Positions 53,531-62,675 of a stretch of 64,000 nucleotides of DNA are shown one piece after another (position 1 is the stretch's first letter; every line of letters starts with the position of its first letter). The stretch comes from Verrucomicrobia bacterium UBA1183 (lineage in GTDB: Bacteria; Verrucomicrobiota; Verrucomicrobiia; Opitutales; UBA9783), in contig DBYP01000018.1 of assembly GCA_002309885.1 (NCBI GenBank), positions 1 through 64,000 on the forward strand. The letters are read 5' to 3'. Position numbers and translations under genes: made by a program. The notes under the pieces were generated by a model. That model ran no database searches, was not told where the DNA came from, and saw nothing but the letters and a program-made list of their open reading frames with translations.

Positions 53531-54315
53531 TTCATCCGACAGCTATTATAAGTGATAAAGCACAGATTGCTGATGATTGCAACATCGGGGCTTATTGCGT
53601 CGTCGAAGAGAATGTTACGCTCGGGCATCGGGTTGTGTTGGATTCGCACGTTGTTTTAAAGTCAGGAACCATACTGGAAGAGGGTGTGTATGTTCATTCG
53701 CACGCAGTTATCGGAGATGAGCCACAGATCGTAAATCAAGATTTTTCTTTTAAAAGCGGTGTTCATATTGGTGCACGGACAGTGATTCGTGAAGGTGTAA
53801 CGATTCATAGAGCTTCACAAGCGGGGCAGCAAACGGTTATAGGATCGGATTGTCTGCTGATGGCTTTTTCCCATGTCGGACACGATACATGCGTTGGTAA
53901 TCACTGTATTTTGGTCAATCAAGTGCTTTTAGCAGGTTGTGTTACGGTACAGGATTATGCTTTCTTGAGCGGAGGTTCTATGATTCATCAATTTGTTCAC
54001 ATTGGTGAAAGTGCTTTCGTTTCCGGGAACGCAGAGATTACAATGCATGTGCCGCCGTTCATTACCGTTCTTGGAAGGAATCAAATTGCCAATTTGAATG
54101 TCGTTGGGTTGAAACGACGTGGATTTTCGACGCAAGAGGTTGCAGATGTAAAGCAATTATATCGATTACTTTATAACGGCGATACACTTTCGTTTAAAAG
54201 GCGAGCGGAATCTTTGCTGGAGGAAGGTGTTGCGAAAACCGATAAAGGTCGGCAATTTTTGAAATTTTTCGTAGATCCCAAAACCGATCGAGGTTTTGTT
54301 TACGATAAGCGCTAG
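53527..54315 (+). CDS. lpxA: Acyl-ACP--UDP-N-acetylglucosamine O-acyltransferase
   Basis: First step of lipid A synthesis in the cytoplasm. The 262-residue left-handed beta-helix protein has repeating hexapeptides from the N-terminus, with the catalytic His in LLMAFSHVGHDTCVGNHCIL and typical GGSMIHQFVHIGESAFVSGN. The C-terminal helical domain follows. It shows that the organism builds a lipopolysaccharide outer membrane. Repeat copy 11 follows directly. Confidence 0.96.
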   Translation: MIHPTAIISDKAQIADDCNIGAYCVVEENVTLGHRVVLDSHVVLKSGTILEEGVYVHSHAVIGDEPQIVNQDFSFKSGVHIGARTVIREGVTIHRASQAGQQTVIGSDCLLMAFSHVGHDTCVGNHCILVNQVLLAGCVTVQDYAFLSGGSMIHQFVHIGESAFVSGNAEITMHVPPFITVLGRNQIANLNVVGLKRRGFSTQEVADVKQLYRLLYNGDTLSFKRRAESLLEEGVAKTDKGRQFLKFFVDPKTDRGFVYDKR

Positions 54316-54321
54316 ATATAT

Positions 54322-54414
54322 TTTTGAGAGATTTTGCAACATTGTTGCAAAATTATGAAAGTTTTTGAAGGCTTAAGGGAATCTTTTTTCAAAAAGTTCC
54401 CTTATAATCTGCTT
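54322..54414 (-). repeat. Nested palindromic repeat, copy 11 (partial, reverse)
   Basis: TTTTTGAGAGATTTTGCAAC, a core TTGCAACATTGTTGCAAAAT, GAAAGTTTTTGAAGGCTTAA and AAGGGAATCTTTTTTCAAAA with AGTTCCCTT. It lies between convergent lpxA and murJ. Confidence 0.8.
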
Positions 54415-54421
54415 AAATAGT

Positions 54422-55930
54422 TCAATCAATTCTGAATTTGAGCAGTGTACGAAAAGAATTTTTATCGAAGATTCGCAATAAAAAGAGATAAATAAAGCCA
54501 CTACATAGGATTAACAAGGACAACTGTAAGGCCATTTCGATTTTTTGCAAATGCCAATTCAGTAGGAGATTAATACCATATAAAATGATGGCAAACAGAG
54601 TTAACGCTAGACATTTTCTTTCAAAAAACATTTTGAAGGTTAGTACATAAAATGGGTAACGCTTTTGAATGATCTTTACTTGCAAAATACATAAAACTAA
54701 TGTGCTTAAAACGGACGCTAATGCTAAGCTATTAATACCTATCAAAGGCATGAAGATTAGAAAGCTTACAATGTATAAGACAAGCGTTATCCCAGAAAGT
54801 TTGACCGGTGTTTTGGTGTCTTTATGAGCATAAAAAACGCGTGTTAATAGTGCGGTTATGCCAAATAAAGGAAGTCCGATAGCAAATATTTTTAACAAAG
54901 GAATGACATTTCGGATATCTTCTCCGGAAAACTTTCCCCAACGAAAACAGAGATCCAAAATGGGTTGTGACAGCAGATACAATCCTATCGCGCAAGGAAT
55001 CAGCAATAACAAAATTAGTTGGATGCCAGAAGTTAGCGTTTCTTTCGCACGTAACTCATCTTGTTGCGCACTATGCAGAGATAATTTGGGTAAAACTACT
55101 GAAATAATAGCAAAAGCAAAAAGCCCCAACGGCAGTTCTAGGAATCGATTGGCGAGATACAAAAAGGAAACCGAACGCTCATCCACAATGTAGGCGAAAA
55201 ATCGTCCCAGCATGGTATTGATTTGAAATATGGCAGCACCTAAAACGCTGGGCAAAAAGAGATTCCAGATGCGCTCCAAATCGGAATCTTTTTTCCAAAC
55301 AAAGGTGTTTAGTGGGAATCCATTGGCTTTCAATTGCTGTTTGGGCAAAAACCATTGTAATAAGCCACCAAAAATGACGCAAATGGATAGTATACGAACC
55401 TGTGTCATCGGTTGATTATACGACGCACAGTACCATAGACCTGTCAGCATGGTGAGGTTTAAAAGTACCGGAGAAAATGCCGTCAGAGAAAAAGCGTTTA
55501 GCACATTGAGAGCTCCGTTAAGAAGCGCAGCGGTGCAAATAAACCATAAATAGGGTAGCATCGCGTTGGTAAGGTAAAGAACGGTAGCCCATTTAGGATC
55601 CGTAATCCATTGATGTAATAATGCTAAAAGCAGCATTACAAAGAAGATAACGATGCCCAAATAAACGCCGAAACGAGTAAAAAACGCGTTGAGAAATGTT
55701 GTTGCAGAACGAGGCCTTTGCACATAACGTTGTGCAAAAACCGGAATAAACGCGGAACTTAACGCGCCTTCTCCGCAAAGACGACGGAATAAATTGGGAA
55801 TAGCGAATGCAATTAAAAACGCGGAAGCTTCCATGGAAGAACCAAGTAGCGCGAAGAAGACAATATCTCTTAGAAAACCAAGAATGCGCGAACAAAATGT
55901 CCCCGTGATCAGTTTTAAGAGTGCGTACAT
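54422..55930 (-). CDS. murJ: Lipid II flippase MurJ
   Basis: Moves lipid II across the inner membrane for peptidoglycan synthesis. The 502-residue MOP-superfamily protein has about 13-14 membrane segments. Family motifs are RILGFLRDIVFFALLG, AFAIPNLFRRLCGEGALSSA and IPVFAQRYV at the N-terminus. It overlaps nothing but stops one base from the batE-like gene start on the same strand, so the two may share a transcript. Confidence 0.94.
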   Translation of the reverse strand: MYALLKLITGTFCSRILGFLRDIVFFALLGSSMEASAFLIAFAIPNLFRRLCGEGALSSAFIPVFAQRYVQRPRSATTFLNAFFTRFGVYLGIVIFFVMLLLALLHQWITDPKWATVLYLTNAMLPYLWFICTAALLNGALNVLNAFSLTAFSPVLLNLTMLTGLWYCASYNQPMTQVRILSICVIFGGLLQWFLPKQQLKANGFPLNTFVWKKDSDLERIWNLFLPSVLGAAIFQINTMLGRFFAYIVDERSVSFLYLANRFLELPLGLFAFAIISVVLPKLSLHSAQQDELRAKETLTSGIQLILLLLIPCAIGLYLLSQPILDLCFRWGKFSGEDIRNVIPLLKIFAIGLPLFGITALLTRVFYAHKDTKTPVKLSGITLVLYIVSFLIFMPLIGINSLALASVLSTLVLCILQVKIIQKRYPFYVLTFKMFFERKCLALTLFAIILYGINLLLNWHLQKIEMALQLSLLILCSGFIYLFLLRIFDKNSFRTLLKFRID

Positions 55931-55931
55931 A

Positions 55932-56648
55932 TTATAAAGAAATGAAATCTTGTTTCTTAATCCAACCGTCTTCTCCGAAAGTTGTATTTACGAAATAATA
56001 ATCGCCACGTTCTATTTTTATAGAGCATTGTGTCCCCGAATCCCAATTATAACGTACAGGACTATTGTCTCCGGGAGCAAAACGTGCTGTGGTAATTTCA
56101 GGTAAGATACCGCGTTGTTTTGATGTATCTTGCATAGTTATCAAGAGCAGTAAGAGGCAAAATAATCCTCCGAAGCTGCAACCTGCATATAAAATAAATT
56201 TATTTTTTCGAATACATACAAAATAAATTAATGAAAGGACACAGCTCCAAAAAGCAAAAGAACATAAAATTTTCCACGAAGAAACGCTTAAGAATGAAAA
56301 AATACGCTCGTAAAAATGTTTTTCTGCAGGAGCAAAATTTGTATGTTGCGTGTAAAATTGCTTCAGTGTTTGTTGGAGTAATTCCCAACGAGGTTTTAAT
56401 TTTTCTGCTTTCAAAAAGTAAGCCAGAGCGAATCCTGGTTTGTTTAGTGCGGAATAACATTGCCCAATGTTGTAGAAAATTTGAGCGCTGGAATTATACG
56501 ATAATGCCGTTTGATATTGCGAAAGAGCTTCTGCCCACTGTTTTTCTCCAAAAAGCTTATGTGCAGATTGGACGGTGATTTCGGCTTCCTGTTGTGTGAT
56601 TCCAAATGCAGAAGCGACGAAGCATATCCACAAAAAAAGAGTTTTCAT
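55932..56648 (-). CDS. batE: BatE-like TPR and SH3 membrane protein
   Basis: A 238-residue protein with a signal peptide (MKTLFLWICFVASAFG), a TPR region (AHKLFGEKQWAEALSQYQTA, FYNIGQCYSALNKPGFALAY), two membrane segments (WKILCSFAFWSCVLSLIYFV, GLFCLLLLLITM) and a C-terminal SH3-like part (GDYYFVNTTFGEDGWIKKQD). This matches BatE of the aerotolerance operon. It overlaps batD by 4 bp. Confidence 0.8.
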   Translation of the reverse strand: MKTLFLWICFVASAFGITQQEAEITVQSAHKLFGEKQWAEALSQYQTALSYNSSAQIFYNIGQCYSALNKPGFALAYFLKAEKLKPRWELLQQTLKQFYTQHTNFAPAEKHFYERIFSFLSVSSWKILCSFAFWSCVLSLIYFVCIRKNKFILYAGCSFGGLFCLLLLLITMQDTSKQRGILPEITTARFAPGDNSPVRYNWDSGTQCSIKIERGDYYFVNTTFGEDGWIKKQDFISL

Positions 56649-58351
56649 TTTAAATCCTTTAACAATTTTTTAATTTGTGAAAAATTTTGGGGACAGGTGC
56701 ACTGCTTTTGCCCAAATTGTGTTTCTTGATAATGTTGCTCAATTTCCTGTAGCAAATGCTTTTGCTCCGGAGATAAAGTCTCCATGGCGTTTGTTCGCCT
56801 TTCTAAGAGCACTGTTAAAAGCTCGTGCAATATCGTATAGACTTCAACCGCCTGCTGATGTTTAAAAGCGCTATTTAATGCTTGTGAAAGGTGTACAATT
56901 TGTTTTTCGCGTTGAAGTTTTGTTGCGTAGGCAGGGTTGTGATTTATCTTACGATATCGAATTGCAGATGTTGCAAAAATTAAAGTGAAACAGCCTAACA
57001 GCGCTTGCCAAACCCAAAAATAAGGACATGCTGATTCCCACTCGACGGCATCAAGGGTTATACTATAATGGGGTTCGTTTATCTTGTTTTTTTGTTTTTC
57101 ATTTACCACTTCAGGGGCACTGTTTCCCGGAGTTATAACAGGAGCATGCAACGCGGGTTTTACGGAAATGGGTGCCGAAGCCTTACGCGAAATATTTTCG
57201 TATTGATCGGTAGCTGTATTGAAAAAACAGAAGCTAACCGTGGGCAAATCTACAAGCCCTTCTTTTAATGGAACTAGCGTATATTTAAACGTTAGTTCTC
57301 CGTTGTAACCTATGGGATCTTTGGATTCGAAGGAAGATGTTGGGTCGTAAGTGCGCCAAGTTTGGGAATCCAATTCTAAGGTTGGAGCTTTAATGTTTTC
57401 GAAATTACCTTTACCGGTAACCTTTACGGAAAATGTAAGAGGTTCATTTTGAATGAATTCCTTTTCCAAAGGTTGTGGGGTTGCAATTTGAAAAAATCCG
57501 ATCGCTTGATGAAAATTGTCAGGTTGAGGTAATGGTAAAGGCAGTACGTTAATATGATATTCTTTGCTTTGTAACGTTACTGGTTCCGATCGTGAAAAGA
57601 CACCACCAAAACCTTGCGAAAGGATATCTAACGGATCGTCATCAAACAATCGACGGATGCGTGCTTTTTGTTCGATTTCCATATCAACGGATAGCGAGAG
57701 TGTATTTTGGCCGGATTGTAGTGCTGTGACAAGCGTTGGCCAGTATAAGCAGGCAAACGTTGTCCCCTGGACCGACTGTGTCGTCTTCTGAGGGGCATCA
57801 ATGAGATGTGTTGCTGAAAATGCATCGCCTTGCTTTTGCGGGAAATTGGACAACTGACCGCGTAATCCTGGCGGTGTTAGCAATTGAACTTGAAGCGGGC
57901 AACATTGTCCGACGTACCATTTTTTGGGGAAATCGCCTGCCAGCAATAAACAGGCATCATGGGTTGCTTCAGATTCTGCTTTCTGATTTGCGGGCAATAC
58001 AGTAAATGTTGTTGCAGGGACGGTGTACGATTTCCCTTGGCTACGACATGGGAAAGAGGGAATATTGAACGTACCCGTTTGAGAAACCAAAATGCGGAAG
58101 AACCAAGTAGTGGAACGTTCCATAACGCCATTGATGTACCGTGTTTGCGAGGATTGACTTTCATAGCGCAACTGAAATGAATCCAGCTGTGGCAATTCGA
58201 ATTCGACCTGTGATAGCGATTGAGAAGTCGTTACGGTGAGATAAGAATTTTGCCCCAACGGAAACGATGTGGGTTGCACTTGTGCTTGAAAGTCTTCAGC
58301 GCTTAAAAGGCTATAAGATAGCAATAATGTAAAAAAACAAAACGGTTTCAT
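56645..58351 (-). CDS. batD: BatD-like protein
   Basis: A 568-residue protein with a signal peptide (MKPFCFFTLLLSYSLLSAED), an extracytoplasmic beta-rich region typical of BatD (LGQNSYLTVTTSQSLSQVEF, FRILVSQTGTFNIPSFPC, ITVKVTGKGNFENIK-type blocks) and a C-terminal membrane segment (YFWVWQALLGCFTLIFATS) with a cytoplasmic tail. It would anchor and organise the BatA/BatB complex. The batC gene precedes it by one base. Confidence 0.85.
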   Translation of the reverse strand: MKPFCFFTLLLSYSLLSAEDFQAQVQPTSFPLGQNSYLTVTTSQSLSQVEFELPQLDSFQLRYESQSSQTRYINGVMERSTTWFFRILVSQTGTFNIPSFPCRSQGKSYTVPATTFTVLPANQKAESEATHDACLLLAGDFPKKWYVGQCCPLQVQLLTPPGLRGQLSNFPQKQGDAFSATHLIDAPQKTTQSVQGTTFACLYWPTLVTALQSGQNTLSLSVDMEIEQKARIRRLFDDDPLDILSQGFGGVFSRSEPVTLQSKEYHINVLPLPLPQPDNFHQAIGFFQIATPQPLEKEFIQNEPLTFSVKVTGKGNFENIKAPTLELDSQTWRTYDPTSSFESKDPIGYNGELTFKYTLVPLKEGLVDLPTVSFCFFNTATDQYENISRKASAPISVKPALHAPVITPGNSAPEVVNEKQKNKINEPHYSITLDAVEWESACPYFWVWQALLGCFTLIFATSAIRYRKINHNPAYATKLQREKQIVHLSQALNSAFKHQQAVEVYTILHELLTVLLERRTNAMETLSPEQKHLLQEIEQHYQETQFGQKQCTCPQNFSQIKKLLKDLK

Positions 58352-58352
58352 T

Positions 58353-59072
58353 TTACCAATCCTTGAGTACCTTATCTTCGGGTAGATTTGAATTTTTTGA
58401 GAAATTTATGGGCAAAATGCGTTCGTTGTTTTGTTCTTTTTGTAACACATTTTGCATCTCTTGCTGTTTTGCATTTTGTGGCTGCGGTTGCTGTTGTTGC
58501 TCTTTATTTTGCTGTTGCTTGTTTTCTTGCTGTTGTTCCTGCTTATTTTCTTTTGACGGCTCCTTGTTGGAATCTTTATTGTCTTCCTTTTTGCGATCTT
58601 GATCTTTTTGTTCCTCTTTTTGCTGCTGCTGTTGCTGATTCTTCTGTTGTTCTTGCTTCTTTTTTAAACGCTCGAGCCATTTTTTTGCCACATCCAGATT
58701 ATGTTGTGTGTCTTCCGCGTCTTTGTTCAAAGCGACGGCACCTTCATAATTTTGAATACTCTTTTCAAGTAAGGGAATTTTCTGCGGATCTTCCGGTGCC
58801 TTTTCGGCTTGTTTGAAATAAGTATTGCCTAGGTTGTGCAGAATCGCTTCTTGATGCTCGGGTTGTTCGCAGCGCTGAATGGATTCAGAGAAACATTTTT
58901 CAGCGTTCTCTAAATCAGAATTCTGGTAATACATGCGGCCCAAATTGTAATGTCCTTGCCACTTATCGGGGTGCTTTGAGCAGTAATTTTGCGTTTTTTG
59001 AAGTACTTTTGCCGAATCTTCCGCTAGAACGAGAGAAGTTGTTAATAAAAATGTGTAAAAAAGTTTATTCAT
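58353..59072 (-). CDS. batC: BatC-like TPR protein with Gln-rich tail
   Basis: A 239-residue protein with a signal peptide (MNKLFYTFLLTTSLVLAED) and TPR repeats (HYNLGRMYYQNSDLENAEKC, LHNLGNTYFKQAEKAPEDPQ, QNYEGAVALNKDAEDTQHNL). Residues 133-215 form a low-complexity Gln/Lys/Glu tract (KKKQEQQKNQQQQQQKEEQK) at nt 58420-58670. BatC normally has TPRs with a short variable tail, so the tract is long. It overlaps batB by 4 bp. Confidence 0.82.
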   Translation of the reverse strand: MNKLFYTFLLTTSLVLAEDSAKVLQKTQNYCSKHPDKWQGHYNLGRMYYQNSDLENAEKCFSESIQRCEQPEHQEAILHNLGNTYFKQAEKAPEDPQKIPLLEKSIQNYEGAVALNKDAEDTQHNLDVAKKWLERLKKKQEQQKNQQQQQQKEEQKDQDRKKEDNKDSNKEPSKENKQEQQQENKQQQNKEQQQQPQPQNAKQQEMQNVLQKEQNNERILPINFSKNSNLPEDKVLKDW

Positions 59073-60070
59073 TTTGTATCTGTCTTTTTACGTGAATACA
59101 ACAAAGGTTCCAAAGTTAGCAAAATTAATGCGATGCCAGCGAACCAAGCGTAACGTTCTATAGGCAGTTTCTCGACACTTTCGAAACTTTCTTTGGGGAG
59201 ATTTTTTAATGCCATTTTGTAGATATTTTGCAATCCTTCACCGGCATTTCCAAGCGGCATATAAAATCCATGGGTTGTTTGGGCAATTTGTTGCAAGGTA
59301 GCTTCGTCCAACTTCGTGAAAATCGTATTGCCTTCAGAATCTTTCAAATATTCATTTAAGCCGCGTTCATTGGTAATGCTAATTGGTGTACCGTGAGGTG
59401 ATCCGATACCGATCGTATGGACAACGACGCCCTGATTTGCTAGATCTTTAGCGGTTTTCAAAGCATCACCGGACAAATTTTCTCCATCCGTTAGGAGCAT
59501 CATCTGTTTGTAATGTGATTGTGGATCAAAAGTTTGCGCGGCCAACAACATCGCTGCCGACAAGTCCGTACCGCCTTTGGGGATAATTTGCGTGTCGGTT
59601 GCCTGAAGAGCTAGCTTGAATGCATCGTAATCGGAAGTAGATGGACATTGTAAAAATGCAGTTCCTGCGAATGCAATTAGACCTACTTGATCGCCCGATA
59701 AAGATTTTAAAAGTTCCAAAATGCTCATCTTGGCCAACTCCAGACGATTGGGACGTACGTCGTTTGCCAGCATGCTTTTTGAGGTGTCCAAAACAAAGAT
59801 GATATTAGCGCCTGAAAACTCACGTTTTTCTAATGAAAAATCCCATTGAGGACGCGCTAAGGCAATACCTAAAAAAATAATACCCAGCAATCCGCAAATG
59901 CGACGAAAACGGTGTCCCCATTTGGCGGCTGTTGTTATTTCCAAATGAAAAACTTCCCCCCATAAGAGCTTATTTTTTTTGTCTTTGCGACGAACCAGAA
60001 TATGTAGAACACAGCCGATAACAAAAGCTATCAGAAAAATAACGCCGTAACTTGGTTCTGCAAAGGTCAT
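59069..60070 (-). CDS. batB: BatB-like von Willebrand factor A protein
   Basis: A 333-residue inner-membrane protein with two N-terminal membrane segments and one C-terminal. The VWA domain has the MIDAS motif in IIFVLDTSKSMLANDVRPNR, TGGTDLS-type metal site (IIPKGGTDLSAAMLL) and LLTDGENLSGDAL. Probably binds a partner with BatA. It overlaps batA by 4 bp. Confidence 0.88.
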   Translation of the reverse strand: MTFAEPSYGVIFLIAFVIGCVLHILVRRKDKKNKLLWGEVFHLEITTAAKWGHRFRRICGLLGIIFLGIALARPQWDFSLEKREFSGANIIFVLDTSKSMLANDVRPNRLELAKMSILELLKSLSGDQVGLIAFAGTAFLQCPSTSDYDAFKLALQATDTQIIPKGGTDLSAAMLLAAQTFDPQSHYKQMMLLTDGENLSGDALKTAKDLANQGVVVHTIGIGSPHGTPISITNERGLNEYLKDSEGNTIFTKLDEATLQQIAQTTHGFYMPLGNAGEGLQNIYKMALKNLPKESFESVEKLPIERYAWFAGIALILLTLEPLLYSRKKTDTK

Positions 60071-61008
60071 GACAGTATGCGAAAACGATAATGTTTTAGT
60101 AAAAATTCACACAACAAAAGGAAAAAAGCAAGACATAAAAGTGTAGGGAAAAATTCTGAATACTCGTTATATCCATTCATTTTCACATCTGTTTTCTCCA
60201 ATTGGTCGATCTCTCGGTAAACTTGTTGCAAAGAATGGATGTCATAAGCTTTATAAAAACGTCCTCCGGTTTTTTCAGCCATCCGGACCAAGGTTTGTTC
60301 ATCCACAGGGAAGATTTGGTCATTGCCTACCATGATAGTGTAAATCTTGGTTTTAAACGTTTCCGCGGTTTCCGCTGCAAGCATAGGAGAAACGTCGCCG
60401 AAGTTGTTGACACCATCGGTCAAAAGTATGATGAGGCGCGTTTTTGCTTTCAAGTTTTTAAGACGATTAACGCACATAGCAACCGCACTTCCGATGGCAG
60501 TTCCGTCTTCGACCATGCCGGCATTGAGACGTTCTAAGTTCTTCAAAAGCCACGGATGATTAAGTGTTAACGGGCTTACCAAGTAAGGATAGCGCGCAAA
60601 AGCAACCAAACCGATACGATCGTGTGAACGTTTCCGAATGAATTCATCCAAAACCGCTTTGGCAGCTTGAATACGCGAACTACGCTGTAGCTGATTGATG
60701 GAGAAGTCTGGAATTTGCATAGAGCTGGATAAGTCGAGCGCCAAAAGGATATCGACACCCGATTTGTTTTGAAAATGCGATGTTATACCTTGCGGACGGG
60801 CTAAAGCAATGATCAAAGCTGATAATGCTAGTGCACGAAAAATCTGCGGAACTCTGTTGGGGTGTGCACTGCTGGACGGAAAATTTCTTAACGAAGAGAT
60901 CGGTATAAATTTGTGACTATGCCAACGCTTAAAACAGATAAATACCCATAGAGGAATCCACAAGAGATTCAGCAGGATAAGAGGATATTTAAAAGCAAAG
61001 TGATGCAT
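60067..61008 (-). CDS. batA: BatA-like von Willebrand factor A protein
   Basis: A 313-residue protein with the same layout as BatB. Membrane segments at LILLNLLWIPLWVFICF and LFPTLLCLAFFLLLCEFLLK; MIDAS motif LLALDLSSSMQIPDFSINQ; metal-site Thr/Asp in EDGTAIGSAVAM and LLTDGVNNFGDVSP. It overlaps the upstream 253-residue gene by one base and batB by 4 bp, so the genes are translationally coupled. Confidence 0.9.
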   Translation of the reverse strand: MHHFAFKYPLILLNLLWIPLWVFICFKRWHSHKFIPISSLRNFPSSSAHPNRVPQIFRALALSALIIALARPQGITSHFQNKSGVDILLALDLSSSMQIPDFSINQLQRSSRIQAAKAVLDEFIRKRSHDRIGLVAFARYPYLVSPLTLNHPWLLKNLERLNAGMVEDGTAIGSAVAMCVNRLKNLKAKTRLIILLTDGVNNFGDVSPMLAAETAETFKTKIYTIMVGNDQIFPVDEQTLVRMAEKTGGRFYKAYDIHSLQQVYREIDQLEKTDVKMNGYNEYSEFFPTLLCLAFFLLLCEFLLKHYRFRILS

Positions 61009-61769
61009 TACTGTTCTGATGTATTAGCGTTTTGAAGTTGAATTAGCTTGTCCGATGACAGAATAAATTCCTTAGCTTGATGGTATAATTTCAAGCGTTC
61101 CGGTTGTTCGAATTGCAATTTTGTGAATTTGGCCAAATCGCATTGTTGCAACAAATATGTAATGTTTTCCCGAAGTTCTTCCGTAAGTAAAGCTACATTG
61201 GGCAGTTGTTCAAGGACTTCCTCGGTGGTACATTCTGGAGCGGGCAAGCTGAATACGGCGGCAAGATAGCCTCTTACGGCATCCGTAATCCCGGTTGCGA
61301 AGGGTCGCTGATCGAGGCGCTGTATAAGCTGTAAAGCGGATTCCAGTTCTTGAAGTGCTTTATGATAAGGATCGGGTGGAATAATCGAAATGCCCGAGCG
61401 TTGCCCGCGACGCTTTCTTATGAGATATATCAGTGTAAGCAAAAGAATAAGAAGGATACCTGCAATCGTGGTTATCTGCCAAGTTTCTAGAGGTAAATCA
61501 ACCGCAGGACGTATATCGCGGATAGCCTCTAGAGGTTCTTCTTCGGAAACTTCTTCGGCAGTTGACGTTCCTTCGGTAGCTGAACCAATATCTACAGTTG
61601 AAGCGTCCTCTTGGAAGGGAATATCATTTTCGTTGGAAATTTCTGGTTTTGTATTATCGACAATCTGTTGAGCATCCGTATTGCTCAGATCTGGTGCGGA
61701 GGTTTCGGTTTCTGCAAACAAAGCTGAGGTTAATACTAAAACTAAGACTGTTTTGATAAAATGTTTCAT
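61008..61769 (-). CDS. Bat-operon membrane protein (DUF4381-like)
   Basis: A 253-residue protein: signal peptide (KHFIKTVLVLVLTSALFAET), an acidic extracytoplasmic linker of about 80 residues (STVDIGSATEGTSTAEEVSE), one membrane segment (TTIAGILLILLLTLIYLIRK) and a cytoplasmic helical domain (DPYHKALQELESALQLIQRL). This order fits the DUF4381-type proteins found between DUF58 and batA in Bat operons; the acidic linker is longer than usual, which may be lineage-specific. Confidence 0.7.
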   Translation of the reverse strand: MKHFIKTVLVLVLTSALFAETETSAPDLSNTDAQQIVDNTKPEISNENDIPFQEDASTVDIGSATEGTSTAEEVSEEEPLEAIRDIRPAVDLPLETWQITTIAGILLILLLTLIYLIRKRRGQRSGISIIPPDPYHKALQELESALQLIQRLDQRPFATGITDAVRGYLAAVFSLPAPECTTEEVLEQLPNVALLTEELRENITYLLQQCDLAKFTKLQFEQPERLKLYHQAKEFILSSDKLIQLQNANTSEQ

Positions 61770-61772
61770 AAT

Positions 61773-62675
61773 TTAGTGATGGTTTCGGCGTTTAAATAGT
61801 TTTTCCAAAGCATTTATGTAAGGTTGTCCATTGAGCAGTGTTAAGCATTCAATGCCCTGTTTCTGGCAAAGATTTTGGAATTCAGAACGAACCTGATCGC
61901 GTTTTTTCGAAAAGGCCTTTCGAAGTTTTTCTGAGTGTGTATCTAAATAGAATGTTTCATGTGTTTCGGCATCTTTAAGTGCAATAAAACCTACATCGGG
62001 TAATGTTTTTTCGCGCGGATCTTCAATCCGGAAACAAATGAGATCATGGTGATGACTCAAACGTGATAGATTTTTAATCGTTTTTTCAGGAATATCCTTT
62101 TGGGAATGGATGAAATCAGAAATCAAACATACAATGGCTTTCTTTTTAATCATCTGCCCAATTTGTTCCAAGCAAGCATTCAAATTTGTGGCTTCGTTCT
62201 GGGGCTTGAAGAACAAAGCTTCGCGGATCAAGCGTAGAAGCTGTTGACGTCCTTTTTGAGGAGGAATATACTTTTCGACACGATCCGAAAAAAGGATAAG
62301 TCCAACCTTATCATTGTTTTTTAGAGCTGAAAAAGCCAAAATGCCAGCAATTTCGGTAGCAAATTCGCGTTTAGATTGATCGGTAGTTCCACAAGCTGTT
62401 GAGCCGCTGACGTCAATTGCCAACAGCAGTGTAAGTTCACGTTCTTCTCGAAATATTTTTACGAAAGGCTGTCCCAGTTTTGCAGATGAGTTCCAGTCAA
62501 TAAAGCGAATTTCATCGCCTGGAATGTAAGCGCGAATTTCTTCAAAGTTTACCCCTTGGCCCTTGAAAACACTGTGGTACGAACCCGTTAGAGAATTTGA
62601 GGTTTCTTTACGGGTTTTCAATTCAATGGCGCGCACTTTTTGCAGCATCGCGCGAACTTTGGCTTCTTCAATCAT
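61773..62675 (-). CDS. DUF58 protein of the Bat operon
   Basis: A 300-residue protein of the DUF58 family, a soluble VWA-like protein acting between MoxR and BatA. Motifs: YHSVFKGQGVNFEEIRAYIP, DEIRFIDWNSSAKLGQPFVK, the MIDAS-like LAIDVSGSTACG and IGLILF-type strand. The ATG overlaps the moxR stop by one base (TGATG), so the two are coupled. Confidence 0.92.
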   Translation of the reverse strand: MIEEAKVRAMLQKVRAIELKTRKETSNSLTGSYHSVFKGQGVNFEEIRAYIPGDEIRFIDWNSSAKLGQPFVKIFREERELTLLLAIDVSGSTACGTTDQSKREFATEIAGILAFSALKNNDKVGLILFSDRVEKYIPPQKGRQQLLRLIREALFFKPQNEATNLNACLEQIGQMIKKKAIVCLISDFIHSQKDIPEKTIKNLSRLSHHHDLICFRIEDPREKTLPDVGFIALKDAETHETFYLDTHSEKLRKAFSKKRDQVRSEFQNLCQKQGIECLTLLNGQPYINALEKLFKRRNHH

